DNA of 64,000 bases. Source: HdN1 sp964473645. Lineage in GTDB: Bacteria > Pseudomonadota > Gammaproteobacteria > Pseudomonadales > Ketobacteraceae. Under the pieces are notes generated by a model. It was not told where the DNA came from and did not search any database. It worked only from the letters and a program-made list of their open reading frames with translations. The position numbers were made by a program, and so were the translations under genes. Location of the stretch: the NCBI GenBank assembly GCA_964473645.1, contig CAYYPW010000002.1:124001-188000 (forward strand), read 5' to 3'. Shown here in pieces: positions 37,054-45,923 of the stretch. The first letter of the stretch is position 1, and each line of letters begins with the position of its first letter.

Positions 37054-37706
37054 CCATTGTTGCGCATGCTTTCTACGTCGACCATGCCGTGGCGGACGGC
37101 CATTAGCGTCAACTCTACATCGCTATTGATCGCCAGTTTTTCAAAAATACGATAGCGATAGGAATTCACAGTTTTGGGGCTGAGAAATAGCTTGTCGGAG
37201 ATTTCCTGCACTTTCAGGCAACCTACAATCATCAGTGCGATCTGTAACTCCCGCTCTGACAGCTGATCGAAGGGCGATCCTTCAGCACTGGTGAAGGGTT
37301 TGAGTGCGAGTTGTTGCGCCACTTCAGGGCTTACATAACGTTGGCCACCATACACCAGACGTATCGCTTTCACCATTTCGTCAATGCCCGCGCCTTTGGT
37401 CATATAACCAGCGGCACCGGCTTGCAGAAAGCGTGAGGGATAGGGTTCTTCTTCGCAGACGGTCACCGCAATCACCCTCACATCCGGGTATTGGCGTAGC
37501 AACTTGCGAGTAGTTTCAAGCCCGCCGATGCCTGGCATCTTGGCGTCCATCAGCACCACGTCCACACGGTGTTCTTTCAGGTAACGCAATGCGTCCTCGC
37601 CGCTAGCGGCTTGCCCAATCACTTTGATGCCGGCAACATCGCTCAACATCCGGGAGATGCCGGTACGCACCAGATCGTGATCATCTACCACTAACACCTT
37701 GATCAT
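37050..37706 (-). CDS. gacA: response regulator GacA/UvrY
   Basis: NarL/FixJ-type response regulator of the GacS/BarA two-component system, which activates small RNAs that sequester CsrA/RsmA and so controls the motile-to-sessile switch and secondary metabolism. 218 residues: receiver domain with acidic pocket DDH at 8-10 and phosphoacceptor Asp54 (VLMDAKMPG), and a LuxR-type helix-turn-helix near the end (LSERELQIALMI and SPKTVNSYRYRI). The family is confirmed by the neighbours uvrC and pgsA, its constant partners. The cognate sensor gene is not in this window. Confidence 0.95.
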   Translation of the reverse strand: MIKVLVVDDHDLVRTGISRMLSDVAGIKVIGQAASGEDALRYLKEHRVDVVLMDAKMPGIGGLETTRKLLRQYPDVRVIAVTVCEEEPYPSRFLQAGAAGYMTKGAGIDEMVKAIRLVYGGQRYVSPEVAQQLALKPFTSAEGSPFDQLSERELQIALMIVGCLKVQEISDKLFLSPKTVNSYRYRIFEKLAINSDVELTLMAVRHGMVDVESMRNNG

Positions 37707-37787
37707 TGTCTACTCCAGCCCCACATCAGCCCTACATCAAAAGAAAAGTGCCTGCCTCACACGAGACAAAAGGGACACACGCCACAC

Positions 37788-38537
37788 TTACCCTGAATGA
37801 TTCAATTCATCAAACCAGTCGGCATCAGGAATCTCAGCAAACACACGCCGCAAACCCTCACCCCAGGCACGCCGAATCGACTGGAAATAGGCATTATTAT
37901 CATCCACTCGAAACGGCTTTACGGTGCCCAACTGTCCAACAGGCATCTTTAAAAGATCAATCGGCAACCCCACCGACAAATTCGATTTGATGGTCGAATC
38001 AAAGGAAATCAGGGTGCACTTGAGCGCCTCATTCAAGGCTGTCTCGTGGCGTACGACCCGATCGATGATCGGCTTGCCGTATTTCGACTCCCCAATCTGA
38101 AAGAAAGGGGTATCAAGGGTGGCTTCAATAAAATTTCCCTGCGGGTAGATATTGAACAAACGCGGTGCTTCCCCGCGGATTTGCCCACCCACCAGAAATG
38201 AACACGAGTAATCAACGCCTTGCGCGAGCGTGGCGCCGCCAGAATCGCGATTGAGCACTTCGCGAATGGTTTCGCCCACCAACACGGCGGCCTCATAGAC
38301 CGATTTAACATTGAGCAGGTTTTCACCTTCATGTAGGCAGCGGTTGCGCAGCAAGCTGACCACGCTCTGGGTGGTCGCGAGATTGCCTGAGTTCAGCAAT
38401 ACGATACTACGCTCACCCGGGCGCTCAAATATGTGCATTTTGCGGAAGGTGGAGATGTGATCGACCCCAGCATTGGTGCGCGAGTCCGAGGCAAATATCA
38501 ACCCGTCTCGCAAGCACATGGCGACACAGTAGGTCAT
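37788..38537 (-). CDS. Anbu-type proteasome-like peptidase
   Basis: A 249-residue Ntn-hydrolase of the Anbu (ancestral beta subunit, also called bacterial proteasome homologue) group. Thr2 directly after the initiator Met (MTYCVAM) would be the nucleophile. The SDSRTNAGVDHISTF segment, with the conserved Asp, and KMHIF follow as in HslV-like folds. Elsewhere Anbu genes usually stand beside genes for an ATP-grasp enzyme, an alpha-E protein and a transglutaminase. None of these is here, where the neighbours are gacA and tRNA-Ser. The substrate is unknown and the physiological role unsettled. Confidence 0.88.
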   Translation of the reverse strand: MTYCVAMCLRDGLIFASDSRTNAGVDHISTFRKMHIFERPGERSIVLLNSGNLATTQSVVSLLRNRCLHEGENLLNVKSVYEAAVLVGETIREVLNRDSGGATLAQGVDYSCSFLVGGQIRGEAPRLFNIYPQGNFIEATLDTPFFQIGESKYGKPIIDRVVRHETALNEALKCTLISFDSTIKSNLSVGLPIDLLKMPVGQLGTVKPFRVDDNNAYFQSIRRAWGEGLRRVFAEIPDADWFDELNHSG

Positions 38538-38702
38538 GAAAAATTCTCCTGCATATCCCAGACGGACGTTTTACAAGTTACGCTACACGCCTGCAAGTCA
38601 TCGATAACAATAATTGTAGCGGATAGCGCCTGAGGAAGATGTAGGGATGGGTCAAACAGAAGAGAAACAGAAGAAAGGAAGGGAGGAAACTTAACGAAGA
38701 TG

Positions 38703-38793
<91 letters not shown>

Positions 38794-38870
38794 GGTGCGA
38801 GTCTGGGCGCGAATATTACCGTAACACTCTGGGGTTGGGAAGCAGTTTTATGACGATTTTTCCGTTTGCC

Positions 38871-38903
38871 AGCAAGCTATTGGGCTAGGAGCCCTAACTT
38901 GCT
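38871..38903. repeat. inverted repeat upstream of tusD
   Basis: AGCAAG...GGGCT and AGCCC...CTTGCT form a bulged hairpin about 55 bases before the tusD start. It could be the terminator of an upstream transcript, a leader hairpin or an operator. There is no T run. Confidence 0.35.
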
Positions 38904-38955
38904 ATGCTTGTAGACATACCCAGCCGCCTGTTTGTTTTAGAAAGCGCATGCCAGC

Positions 38956-39345
38956 ATGATCTTTGCCCTCAATGTGTTGTCCCCCCCCTACTCCCGCCAA
39001 GGCGCTTTGACTGCCTTGCGGTTTGCGCAGGCGGCCATCAATTCCGGTCACCAGGTGAGTCGGGTCTTCTTTTCGGGGGATGGGGTGTTGAACGGGAGCT
39101 CGCTGGGCGTGCCTCCGCAGGATGAGATCGATATCTACCAGCGCTGGCAACTGCTTGCTCACCATCACGGTGTTGAATTGGTATTGTGCATTTCCGCCTG
39201 TCTCAGACGCGGAATGGTGAATGAAAGCGAGCAGGCTCGATACGGTTTACAGGCGCGCAATATCGCGGAGCATTTCACTGTCGCCGGGCTGGGCCAACTG
39301 GCTGAAAGCACCATCGTTGCTGACCGTGTATTGACGTTCGGGTGA
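38956..39345 (+). CDS. tusD: sulfurtransferase TusD
   Basis: DsrE-family subunit of the TusBCD complex, which relays persulfide sulfur from TusA to TusE for 2-thiolation of tRNA wobble uridine. The 129 residues are typical. The sulfur-carrying cysteine is in CISACLRRG. The order tusD-tusC-tusB-tusE on one strand with short gaps is the canonical operon. No dsrAB genes are nearby, so a role in dissimilatory sulfur oxidation is unlikely. Confidence 0.93.
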   Translation: MIFALNVLSPPYSRQGALTALRFAQAAINSGHQVSRVFFSGDGVLNGSSLGVPPQDEIDIYQRWQLLAHHHGVELVLCISACLRRGMVNESEQARYGLQARNIAEHFTVAGLGQLAESTIVADRVLTFG

Positions 39346-39349
39346 GGCA

Positions 39350-39703
39350 ATGAAAAAAATCCTGGTGATGATACGCAGTGCCCCCTATGGCTCAACTCTG
39401 GCTAAAGATGCCATAGAGAGCGCGCTGACGGTCGCTGTTTTCGGGCAAGAAGTCAGTGTGTTGCTAATGGGCGATGGCGTGTTCAATGCCTTGCGCTCGC
39501 AAGTAGCGAAAGGGAGTGGGTTCAAGGATACCTCCGCCATGCTGCAATCGCTGCCGTTATATGAAATCGAAAACATTTTCCTGTGCAAGGAAAGTTTGTT
39601 TTCCCGGGGCTTTGGCCCAGCGGATTGCGTGATTGGCAGCCCCATGAATTTCGCAGACATCAAGGCACTCATCGCCGCGCACGACGTGGTGTTGAGCTAT
39701 TGA
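39350..39703 (+). CDS. tusC: sulfur relay protein TusC
   Basis: DsrF-family subunit of the TusBCD heterohexamer, 117 residues, with the family opening KKILVMIRSAPYGS. It has structural and not sulfur-carrying duty in the known complex. It starts four bases after the tusD stop. Confidence 0.92.
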   Translation: MKKILVMIRSAPYGSTLAKDAIESALTVAVFGQEVSVLLMGDGVFNALRSQVAKGSGFKDTSAMLQSLPLYEIENIFLCKESLFSRGFGPADCVIGSPMNFADIKALIAAHDVVLSY

Positions 39704-39734
39704 AAGCGCGCCTATGGCATCAGGTAATTGAGGC

Positions 39735-40043
39735 ATGACCAACATTTCGACACTCCATATTGTTTCAGCATCGCCTTTCGCAACGGCCGCATTGTCGGAT
39801 TGCTTGCGTGTGCTTCAAGAGGATGACAGCATTTTGCTGATCGAAAACGGGGTCTGGGCCATTAACGGCGACCCTATGTGGCAGCGACAACTTGCCTCCA
39901 TTTGTGAACATCATGCCGTTTACGCCTTGGCCGAAGATGCGGCGCTGCGCGGAATACATGTGCTCCCGCCCTTTGAATTGATAGATTACGAACGGATGGT
40001 CGCTATTTCGTGCGAGCATGCGCGTTCGATCAGTTGGTTTTGA
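39735..40043 (+). CDS. tusB: sulfur relay protein TusB
   Basis: DsrH-family subunit of TusBCD, 102 residues, opening TLHIVSASPF with the LLIENGVWA segment in the middle. Placement between tusC and tusE supports the call, since the family is short and weakly conserved. Confidence 0.88.
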   Translation: MTNISTLHIVSASPFATAALSDCLRVLQEDDSILLIENGVWAINGDPMWQRQLASICEHHAVYALAEDAALRGIHVLPPFELIDYERMVAISCEHARSISWF

Positions 40044-40061
40044 TTATGCGCGAGCCCATTT

Positions 40062-40421
40062 GTGACTAGCGCCGACAATTCCCCGTGCGACCAAGAACCC
40101 GCACACGAAAAGAAGCCCGCACGCGACAAAGACGGCTATCTTGTCGATCTGAGTTGCTGGCAGCCTGAGGTTGCAGAGTGGCTCGCGCAGCAAGAAAATA
40201 TCACGCTTACGGTTGCACACTGGGAAATCATCACGGCATTAAGAGCGTTTTACGCAACCTTCGATCACGCGCCAAATAATCGCGCATTGGTAAAATATTG
40301 CGCGCAAAACTTGGGTGCAGACAAAATCTCAAGCGCTTATATTATGAATTTATTCGGTGGGACGCCGGCCAAAACCGCTGCCAAAATTGCGGGTTTACCG
40401 CGCCCAACGCATTGCCTCTAA
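40062..40421 (+). CDS. tusE: sulfur relay protein TusE (DsrC family)
   Basis: Accepts sulfur from TusD and passes it to MnmA. The 119 residues carry the DsrC/TusE signature: RDKDGYLVDLSCW at the front and GLPRPTHCL at the end, with the penultimate Cys that carries the persulfide. The second C-terminal cysteine found in dissimilatory DsrC is missing, which fits the tRNA-thiolation type. The start is a GTG 18 bases after tusB; the first ~20 residues are rich in charged residues and longer than usual. Confidence 0.92.
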   Translation: MTSADNSPCDQEPAHEKKPARDKDGYLVDLSCWQPEVAEWLAQQENITLTVAHWEIITALRAFYATFDHAPNNRALVKYCAQNLGADKISSAYIMNLFGGTPAKTAAKIAGLPRPTHCL

Positions 40422-40438
40422 TCCTTGCAGGAAACCTC

Positions 40439-41446
40439 ATGGCACATCATTCCGGCAGTTTGCCCAACGAACACGCCTTCGCGCCTTATGTTCGCATCCT
40501 TGGCAAAGGCAAAAACGGCTCGCGCGATCTCACCGAACAGGAAGCCTTTGACGCCATGTCCATGATCCTGAAGGGTGAGGTGCAGGACGTGCAGCTGGGT
40601 GCGTTTCTCATGCTCATGCGCGTCAAGGAAGAAACCCCTGAGGAGCTGGTCGGATTCGTGCGTGCAGCTCGCGACTCGGTAGCGCCGCCACAACCGATTC
40701 CGGTCGACCTGGATTGGTCGAGCTATGCCGGTAAGCGACGTCATTACCCGTGGTACCTGTTTGCGGCGTTGTTGCTGTCACAAAATGGAATACGCGTGCT
40801 CATGCATGGTTCCGCGGGGCATACGGCTGAGCGTATCTACACTGAGGATGCACTAAAGTTTCTGGGCATTGCCCCAGCCAACGACTGGAACAGCGCGCGT
40901 GCCCATCTCGACACTGAGGCATTCTGTTATTTTCCGCTGCAAGCGTTGTGCCCCCCGCTGCACCATATGATCGATCTGCGCCGCATTTTGGGCCTGCGTT
41001 CGCCAGTACACACGCTGGCACGATTGCTCAACCCGGCAGGTGCTGCCTTTGTCATGCAGGGCATATTTCACCCCGGATATCGGCCTGTGCACCAGTTGGC
41101 GGCGCAAGCATTGGGGTACACCAACGCCGCCGTTATAAAAGGCGAAGCCGGTGAAACCGAACGCAATCCGGATAGCGATTGCCTGGTGCAAAGCGTGGTG
41201 GATGGTGAATTGCACGATGATGTCTGGCCCGCGATGTTCGCTCAGCGCCATCTGAAAGAAGCCGATCTGGATCTGCAACAATGGGTAAATGTGTGGCGTG
41301 GCACCGCTGAGCACGAATATGGGGTGGCGGCGGTCATCGGCACCTTGGCGATTGCCCTGCGTTTGCTAAAACGGGTCGCGACGAATGTCGAGGCGGAGCA
41401 ACTGGCGCGTGAATGGTGGCAATCCCGCAACCGGAACGCGTTTTAG
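40439..41446 (+). CDS. ybiB: TrpD2/YbiB-like phosphoribosyltransferase-fold protein
   Basis: A 335-residue relative of anthranilate phosphoribosyltransferase (glycosyltransferase family 3). The N-terminal helical domain (LTEQEAFDAMSMIL) and the glycine-rich catalytic domain (LMHGSAGHTAERIYTE) are present, but the TrpD substrate residues are changed. YbiB of E. coli is a DNA-binding protein of unclear function. AGGAAA lies upstream of the chosen ATG; the longer frame reaching into tusE is not used. It follows tusE closely and is probably part of that operon. Confidence 0.88.
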   Translation: MAHHSGSLPNEHAFAPYVRILGKGKNGSRDLTEQEAFDAMSMILKGEVQDVQLGAFLMLMRVKEETPEELVGFVRAARDSVAPPQPIPVDLDWSSYAGKRRHYPWYLFAALLLSQNGIRVLMHGSAGHTAERIYTEDALKFLGIAPANDWNSARAHLDTEAFCYFPLQALCPPLHHMIDLRRILGLRSPVHTLARLLNPAGAAFVMQGIFHPGYRPVHQLAAQALGYTNAAVIKGEAGETERNPDSDCLVQSVVDGELHDDVWPAMFAQRHLKEADLDLQQWVNVWRGTAEHEYGVAAVIGTLAIALRLLKRVATNVEAEQLAREWWQSRNRNAF

Positions 41447-41469
41447 ACGTTATCCTTTGACGGCGCGGC

Positions 41470-43089
41470 CTATACGCGGAACTGCCCCGTTACGTGCGAC
41501 AACTTGGCGGTGGCACGGGTCAACTGTTCGGTGGCTTCAGCGACTTTGCGAGAACCGTTGGCTGCGTGTTCCGAGGCACTGCGGATTTCTTCCACTGAGC
41601 GCTGAATGTAAGACGACGTTTGCTGTTGCTCTTCAGTGGCTGACGCAATCTGAATATTCATGTTGGAAATAGTTTCCACCTTACCGGCAATGGTCGACAG
41701 GGATTCCCCGGCCTTGGCGGCTTTTTCCACACTTTCGCGCGCGCGTTTTTGGCCCTGCTCCATAACTTCAGAAATCGCTCGGGCGGTGCGGCGTAATTGT
41801 TCGATGACAGAGTGAATTTCCTGGGTGGAGACTTGGGTGCGTGATGCGAGGGTACGCACTTCATCGGCAACCACCGCAAAGCCTCTGCCCTGTTCACCTG
41901 CGCGTGCGGCTTCAATGGCGGCGTTGAGTGCCAGCAAATTGGTTTGTCCGGCAATGCCCTGTATCACATCAAGAATATTGCCCACGCTGGTAGTGTCGGC
42001 TTCGAGTTGGCGTATTGTTTCGGCTGCGCGTTCTACTTCCTGCGCTAGCACGTTGATAGCGGATATGGTGGAATCAACCACCTCCTGACCCATTTTGGTT
42101 TCGTTGTCAGCGCCCGCCGCTGCATCGGCTGCACTGGAAGCATTGGAAGCGTTTTCCCCCAGGCTGGCAAACATTTCGCTGATCGAACGTTCCGCGTTAC
42201 GGGTGGCATCCAGTTGATCAGCGGTCACACGCTCGCTTTGGCGCGCCAATTGGCTCAGCTCACTGGAAACCCCCGACAAGGGCCCCGTTACATCAACAAC
42301 TTCCCGAATAATTCCCTGCAATTTTTCGACAAACGAATTAAACCAATAAACCAGTTCACCAATCTCGTCTTTCGAGGTTTGCGGAATCCTGCGCGTCAGA
42401 TCACCCTCGCCTTGCGCAATGTCTTTCAAAGAGCCGACGATGCGCGACAGGCTGCCCGTTATATTGGACGTGATGTAAATCGAAACAACGATCACCGCGA
42501 CAAAGGTCACAAGCGCTGTTAGTAAACCGCCGGTCACGGCATTGCTCATTTCCGTTGTGGTGTCATTGATGTTGCGGGTGAAGATTTCATGGCTCTCAAC
42601 ACGAAAATTTTCCATGCTGGTTTTGAGTGTGTTCAGCCGCGAGGCCATTTCACTGGTGCGTTGACTGAGCTGACCTTGCACGAGGGTTGCCGCGATCATT
42701 TCCTCCGACAGACTTTTCGCTAGCTGAAAATACTGTTCAAATTCAGCCTTGATCGCCATCACCTTGTCTTTGCGTCGCGGTTCCAGCGCTTCAATTTCAT
42801 TGAGGTTACGGCGCACGGTGCCAGCATACTCCTCAGCACCACCGATCATCTCACGCTCGCCTGCAGCGACCGCCGAGTTGAAGGTTTCGGTAATGCGATC
42901 CAACGCAACCACTGAGGCGCTGGCCTTCTCCAGTATCGGGTAATACACCACTTTCACTTCGTTCAAACGGCTGTTGGACGCGCTCGACACCGAGAAGTTG
43001 TAGGCCAGAACAGCCGCGAACCCGAGAATCCCGACCATCGGAATCAATAGTATTTTCAAGCGGATAGAGGCCGACGACAACAAACTCAT
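41470..43089 (-). CDS. methyl-accepting chemotaxis protein
   Basis: Transmembrane chemoreceptor of 539 residues. First membrane segment at about 12-32, periplasmic four-helix-type ligand domain to about 185, second membrane segment at about 190-212, HAMP domain and a long cytoplasmic coiled coil. The signalling tip has the highly conserved IAGQTNLLALNAAIEAARAGEQ. The ligand is unknown. The start at 43089 (MSLLSSASIRLK) is preferred over an upstream ATG without a ribosome site. It stands alone between ybiB (convergent) and the porin-like gene (divergent). Confidence 0.93.
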   Translation of the reverse strand: MSLLSSASIRLKILLIPMVGILGFAAVLAYNFSVSSASNSRLNEVKVVYYPILEKASASVVALDRITETFNSAVAAGEREMIGGAEEYAGTVRRNLNEIEALEPRRKDKVMAIKAEFEQYFQLAKSLSEEMIAATLVQGQLSQRTSEMASRLNTLKTSMENFRVESHEIFTRNINDTTTEMSNAVTGGLLTALVTFVAVIVVSIYITSNITGSLSRIVGSLKDIAQGEGDLTRRIPQTSKDEIGELVYWFNSFVEKLQGIIREVVDVTGPLSGVSSELSQLARQSERVTADQLDATRNAERSISEMFASLGENASNASSAADAAAGADNETKMGQEVVDSTISAINVLAQEVERAAETIRQLEADTTSVGNILDVIQGIAGQTNLLALNAAIEAARAGEQGRGFAVVADEVRTLASRTQVSTQEIHSVIEQLRRTARAISEVMEQGQKRARESVEKAAKAGESLSTIAGKVETISNMNIQIASATEEQQQTSSYIQRSVEEIRSASEHAANGSRKVAEATEQLTRATAKLSHVTGQFRV

Positions 43090-43231
43090 CACTGTATTCT
43101 CGGTATTGGAAAAAGGGCTATGCAGGTAACCGGTCATCTAAGCATAGTTGAAGCTTAGGTATTGCAAGGTCTGTGCATTAGGCTATTACTTTTAGGATGT
43201 TGAAAATCAAAACGAGTGTCTTGCCACCAGC

Positions 43232-44452
43232 ATGTCAATTTGTCGCCGCACCAAACTGGCCATTTCAGGTTTTTTGCCATTGCTAATGGCATCTGCAGAG
43301 GTGGTCGCCTACGAGGTGGAGCTGGAGGGTTTCGCGTCGATAGTGGCGGGACAGGTGGTGAAGGATTCCGACAAATCGATCTTTGTCAGCAATCCCGGCG
43401 AGGTGATGGGTTATAACGATGACCTTTCTTTCACACCGGACAGTTTGTTTGCGATACAGCTGTTCAGCGATTTGCAAGGGGGCTTGACTGCGACCGCACA
43501 GATTGTCGCCACGGGAAAAGCTGACTGGCAGCCCGATCTGGTATGGGGATTTTTAACTTACCAGCTCACCGATACGATAAGCATCAAGGCGGGCCGCTCA
43601 CGGGCGCCGTTTTTTTTGTTTTCCGACTCCATCGATGTCGGGTATTCCTACCCGTGGATCAATCCACCTGCGGATCTCTATATTCTCGCGGGTATCGACA
43701 ATACCGACGGGATCAATATTGAATTCAGGCATCAGCTGGATGAGTGGACATCCAAGTTAAACCTGGTCACAGGCAATTCGTTTACGACCCTCAGGATTGC
43801 AGGCCGCGATACCGATATCGAGTCCAAGCAAGTCAAGGATATTACCTGGAGCCTCAATCGTGACTGGTTTACCTTGCAGCTGACACTGGCGAAAACGGAA
43901 GCCACCGTGGATGCCTACAATGAATTGATCAATGCGTTTGAACTGTTGCAGATCCCACTCGAAGAGGACGCTCTGGATCTACTGACCCTCACCAATGACG
44001 AAGCCCGATTTTCAGGGATTGGCGTGTATATCGACGAGCATCCGTGGCTATGGATTTCGGAATACACGAAGATCACGATTGAAAACGCACCGATGCAAAA
44101 CGATCGCTCCGCCTGGTACACAACCTTCGGATACCGTTGGCAGAAATTCACTTACCATCTCACTTACAGCGAAGCAAAATCACCGGTGGCCGAAGCCACC
44201 CGGGCACTGGTCAATGAACGCATCATGTCACGACTGGCGACTTTGCCCAGCGATAACGCCCAAGTTGCCGAATTGATCTCGACCACTGAGCTGGCCTATC
44301 TGACGGATGAAGAACTCATCGCAATCGGTGTTGGGGTTCGCTATGAGTTTCATCCGGCGGCGGCTTTTAAAACCGAATTTCAACATCGCCACAACAAAGT
44401 GAGTGAGGCTCAGCCCAACCTCATGCTGATGGGCATCGACCTGGTGTTTTAA
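43232..44452 (+). CDS. porin-like outer-membrane protein
   Basis: A 406-residue protein with a signal peptide (cleavage likely near residue 26, VVAYE), repeated amphipathic beta strands and a terminal Phe (LMGIDLVF) as used by outer-membrane barrels. The phrases GFLTYQLTDTISIKAGRSRAPF and FGYRWQKFTYHLTYS are typical of general porins or related barrel proteins, but I cannot name a substrate. Its last four bases overlap the end of the convergent cysG gene. Confidence 0.82.
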   Translation: MSICRRTKLAISGFLPLLMASAEVVAYEVELEGFASIVAGQVVKDSDKSIFVSNPGEVMGYNDDLSFTPDSLFAIQLFSDLQGGLTATAQIVATGKADWQPDLVWGFLTYQLTDTISIKAGRSRAPFFLFSDSIDVGYSYPWINPPADLYILAGIDNTDGINIEFRHQLDEWTSKLNLVTGNSFTTLRIAGRDTDIESKQVKDITWSLNRDWFTLQLTLAKTEATVDAYNELINAFELLQIPLEEDALDLLTLTNDEARFSGIGVYIDEHPWLWISEYTKITIENAPMQNDRSAWYTTFGYRWQKFTYHLTYSEAKSPVAEATRALVNERIMSRLATLPSDNAQVAELISTTELAYLTDEELIAIGVGVRYEFHPAAAFKTEFQHRHNKVSEAQPNLMLMGIDLVF

Positions 44453-45843
44453 CTGCCACCTGGTTCGAACCATTTGAGTTTTTCATGCAGGTTAACTACA
44501 TCGCCAACGATGGTCAGGGTCGGTGCCTTCACCTGACGTTCGGCCACCATGGGGTTGATCGTCGCCAATGTCCCAATCACCACCTGTTGAAACTGCGTAG
44601 TGCCTTGTTGCACCAGGGCAACGGGCGTCGTTCCGGGCAGGCCGTGCTTTTGCAGCTCATCACAGATATGCGGTAATCCTACCAAGCCCATATAGAACAC
44701 CAGTGTCTGGCGTGAGGCCGCCAGGGTCGTCCAGTCCAGATCGAGCGAACCATCCTTGAGATGCCCGGTCACGAAACGCACCGACTGCGAATAATCGCGG
44801 TGCGTGAGCGGGATACCCGCATAACTGGCGCAGCCGGATGCAGCCGTTATACCAGGCACCACCTGGAACGGTATGCCCTGCTCCGCGAGCGTTTCAATTT
44901 CTTCACCGCCACGACCAAAGATAAAAGGATCACCGCCTTTCAGTCGACATACACGCTTGCCTTGCAGGGCGAGATCCACCAGCATCTGGTTAATGCCCTG
45001 CTGTGGAACAGAGTGGTTGTTGCGCTCTTTACCCACATGAATTCGCTCGGCGTCGCGGCGCACCAAATCCAACACCTCTTTGCTGACCAGTCGATCATAG
45101 AGAACGACATCGGCTTGCTGCATAAGGCGCAGTGCACGGAACGTTAACAGATCCGGATCGCCAGGCCCCGCCCCCACCAGATACACCTCACCGGCATGGA
45201 TATTCTCATCCGAGCCATCCTTCAATGCTTGCTGCAGCGAGGTTTCAGCGGTGCGTTCGCGTCCGGCGAACACCATTTCTGCTATCGGGCCCGCCAATAT
45301 GCGCTCCCAGAATGCGCGCCGTTTATTAACATCCGGAAACACCTTTTTGGCTTCCTCCCGAAAGCGTCCCACCATGTGGGCCAAGCGCCCATACCCAGCA
45401 GGAATCAGTGTTTCCAGACGGGCACGCAACAAGCGCGCGAGCACCGGTGAGCTGCCGCCACTTGATACTGCAATAACGACCGGGCTGCGATCCACAATGG
45501 AAGGAAATATGAACGAACACAATTCAGGTTGATCGACAACGTTCACCATCAGCTGCATCCGTCGCGCCGCATCCGATACGTGGGCGTTCAACCCTAGATC
45601 GTCGGTGGCTGCCACCACCAACGACACACCATCGAGATCCGCATCCGCGAATGCTTTGATACGCAGCTCGCCACCACTGTTTTCAGCCACTTCGCGCGCA
45701 GCATCACACACCGCAGGTGCCACCAAACGTATGACGGCCCCCGCCCTCGCCAACAGGGCCGCTTTGCGGGCGGCCACACTGCCGCCCCCAACCACCAGGC
45801 ACGTTTGACCACTGATGTTGGCAAACAACGGCAAAAATTCCAT
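44449..45843 (-). CDS. cysG: siroheme synthase CysG
   Basis: Trifunctional enzyme making siroheme for sulfite and nitrite reductases from uroporphyrinogen III. The N-terminal half (about 1-215) is precorrin-2 dehydrogenase/ferrochelatase with the NAD motif VVGGGSVAARKA. The C-terminal half (about 218-464) is the methyltransferase with VGAGPGDPDLLT, VLYDRLV and GGDPFIFGRGGEE. I prefer the second ATG (45843; MEFLPLF), because AAGGA is well placed for it and the family starts this way. 464 residues, a normal fused length. It precedes no other cys gene. Confidence 0.95.
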   Translation of the reverse strand: MEFLPLFANISGQTCLVVGGGSVAARKAALLARAGAVIRLVAPAVCDAAREVAENSGGELRIKAFADADLDGVSLVVAATDDLGLNAHVSDAARRMQLMVNVVDQPELCSFIFPSIVDRSPVVIAVSSGGSSPVLARLLRARLETLIPAGYGRLAHMVGRFREEAKKVFPDVNKRRAFWERILAGPIAEMVFAGRERTAETSLQQALKDGSDENIHAGEVYLVGAGPGDPDLLTFRALRLMQQADVVLYDRLVSKEVLDLVRRDAERIHVGKERNNHSVPQQGINQMLVDLALQGKRVCRLKGGDPFIFGRGGEEIETLAEQGIPFQVVPGITAASGCASYAGIPLTHRDYSQSVRFVTGHLKDGSLDLDWTTLAASRQTLVFYMGLVGLPHICDELQKHGLPGTTPVALVQQGTTQFQQVVIGTLATINPMVAERQVKAPTLTIVGDVVNLHEKLKWFEPGGS

Positions 45844-45923
45844 GGGCATGTCCTTGATTGTGTTGAAAAGCGTGCTGACGATGGCGTGTAAGTTGAAACC
45901 GTGTCACGCGATGAACGTTATAT

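Noticed and set aside
38956..40421. dissimilatory Dsr sulfur-oxidation locus
   Set aside because: Only the TusDCBE set is present, TusE lacks the second cysteine of DsrC, and dsrAB are absent.
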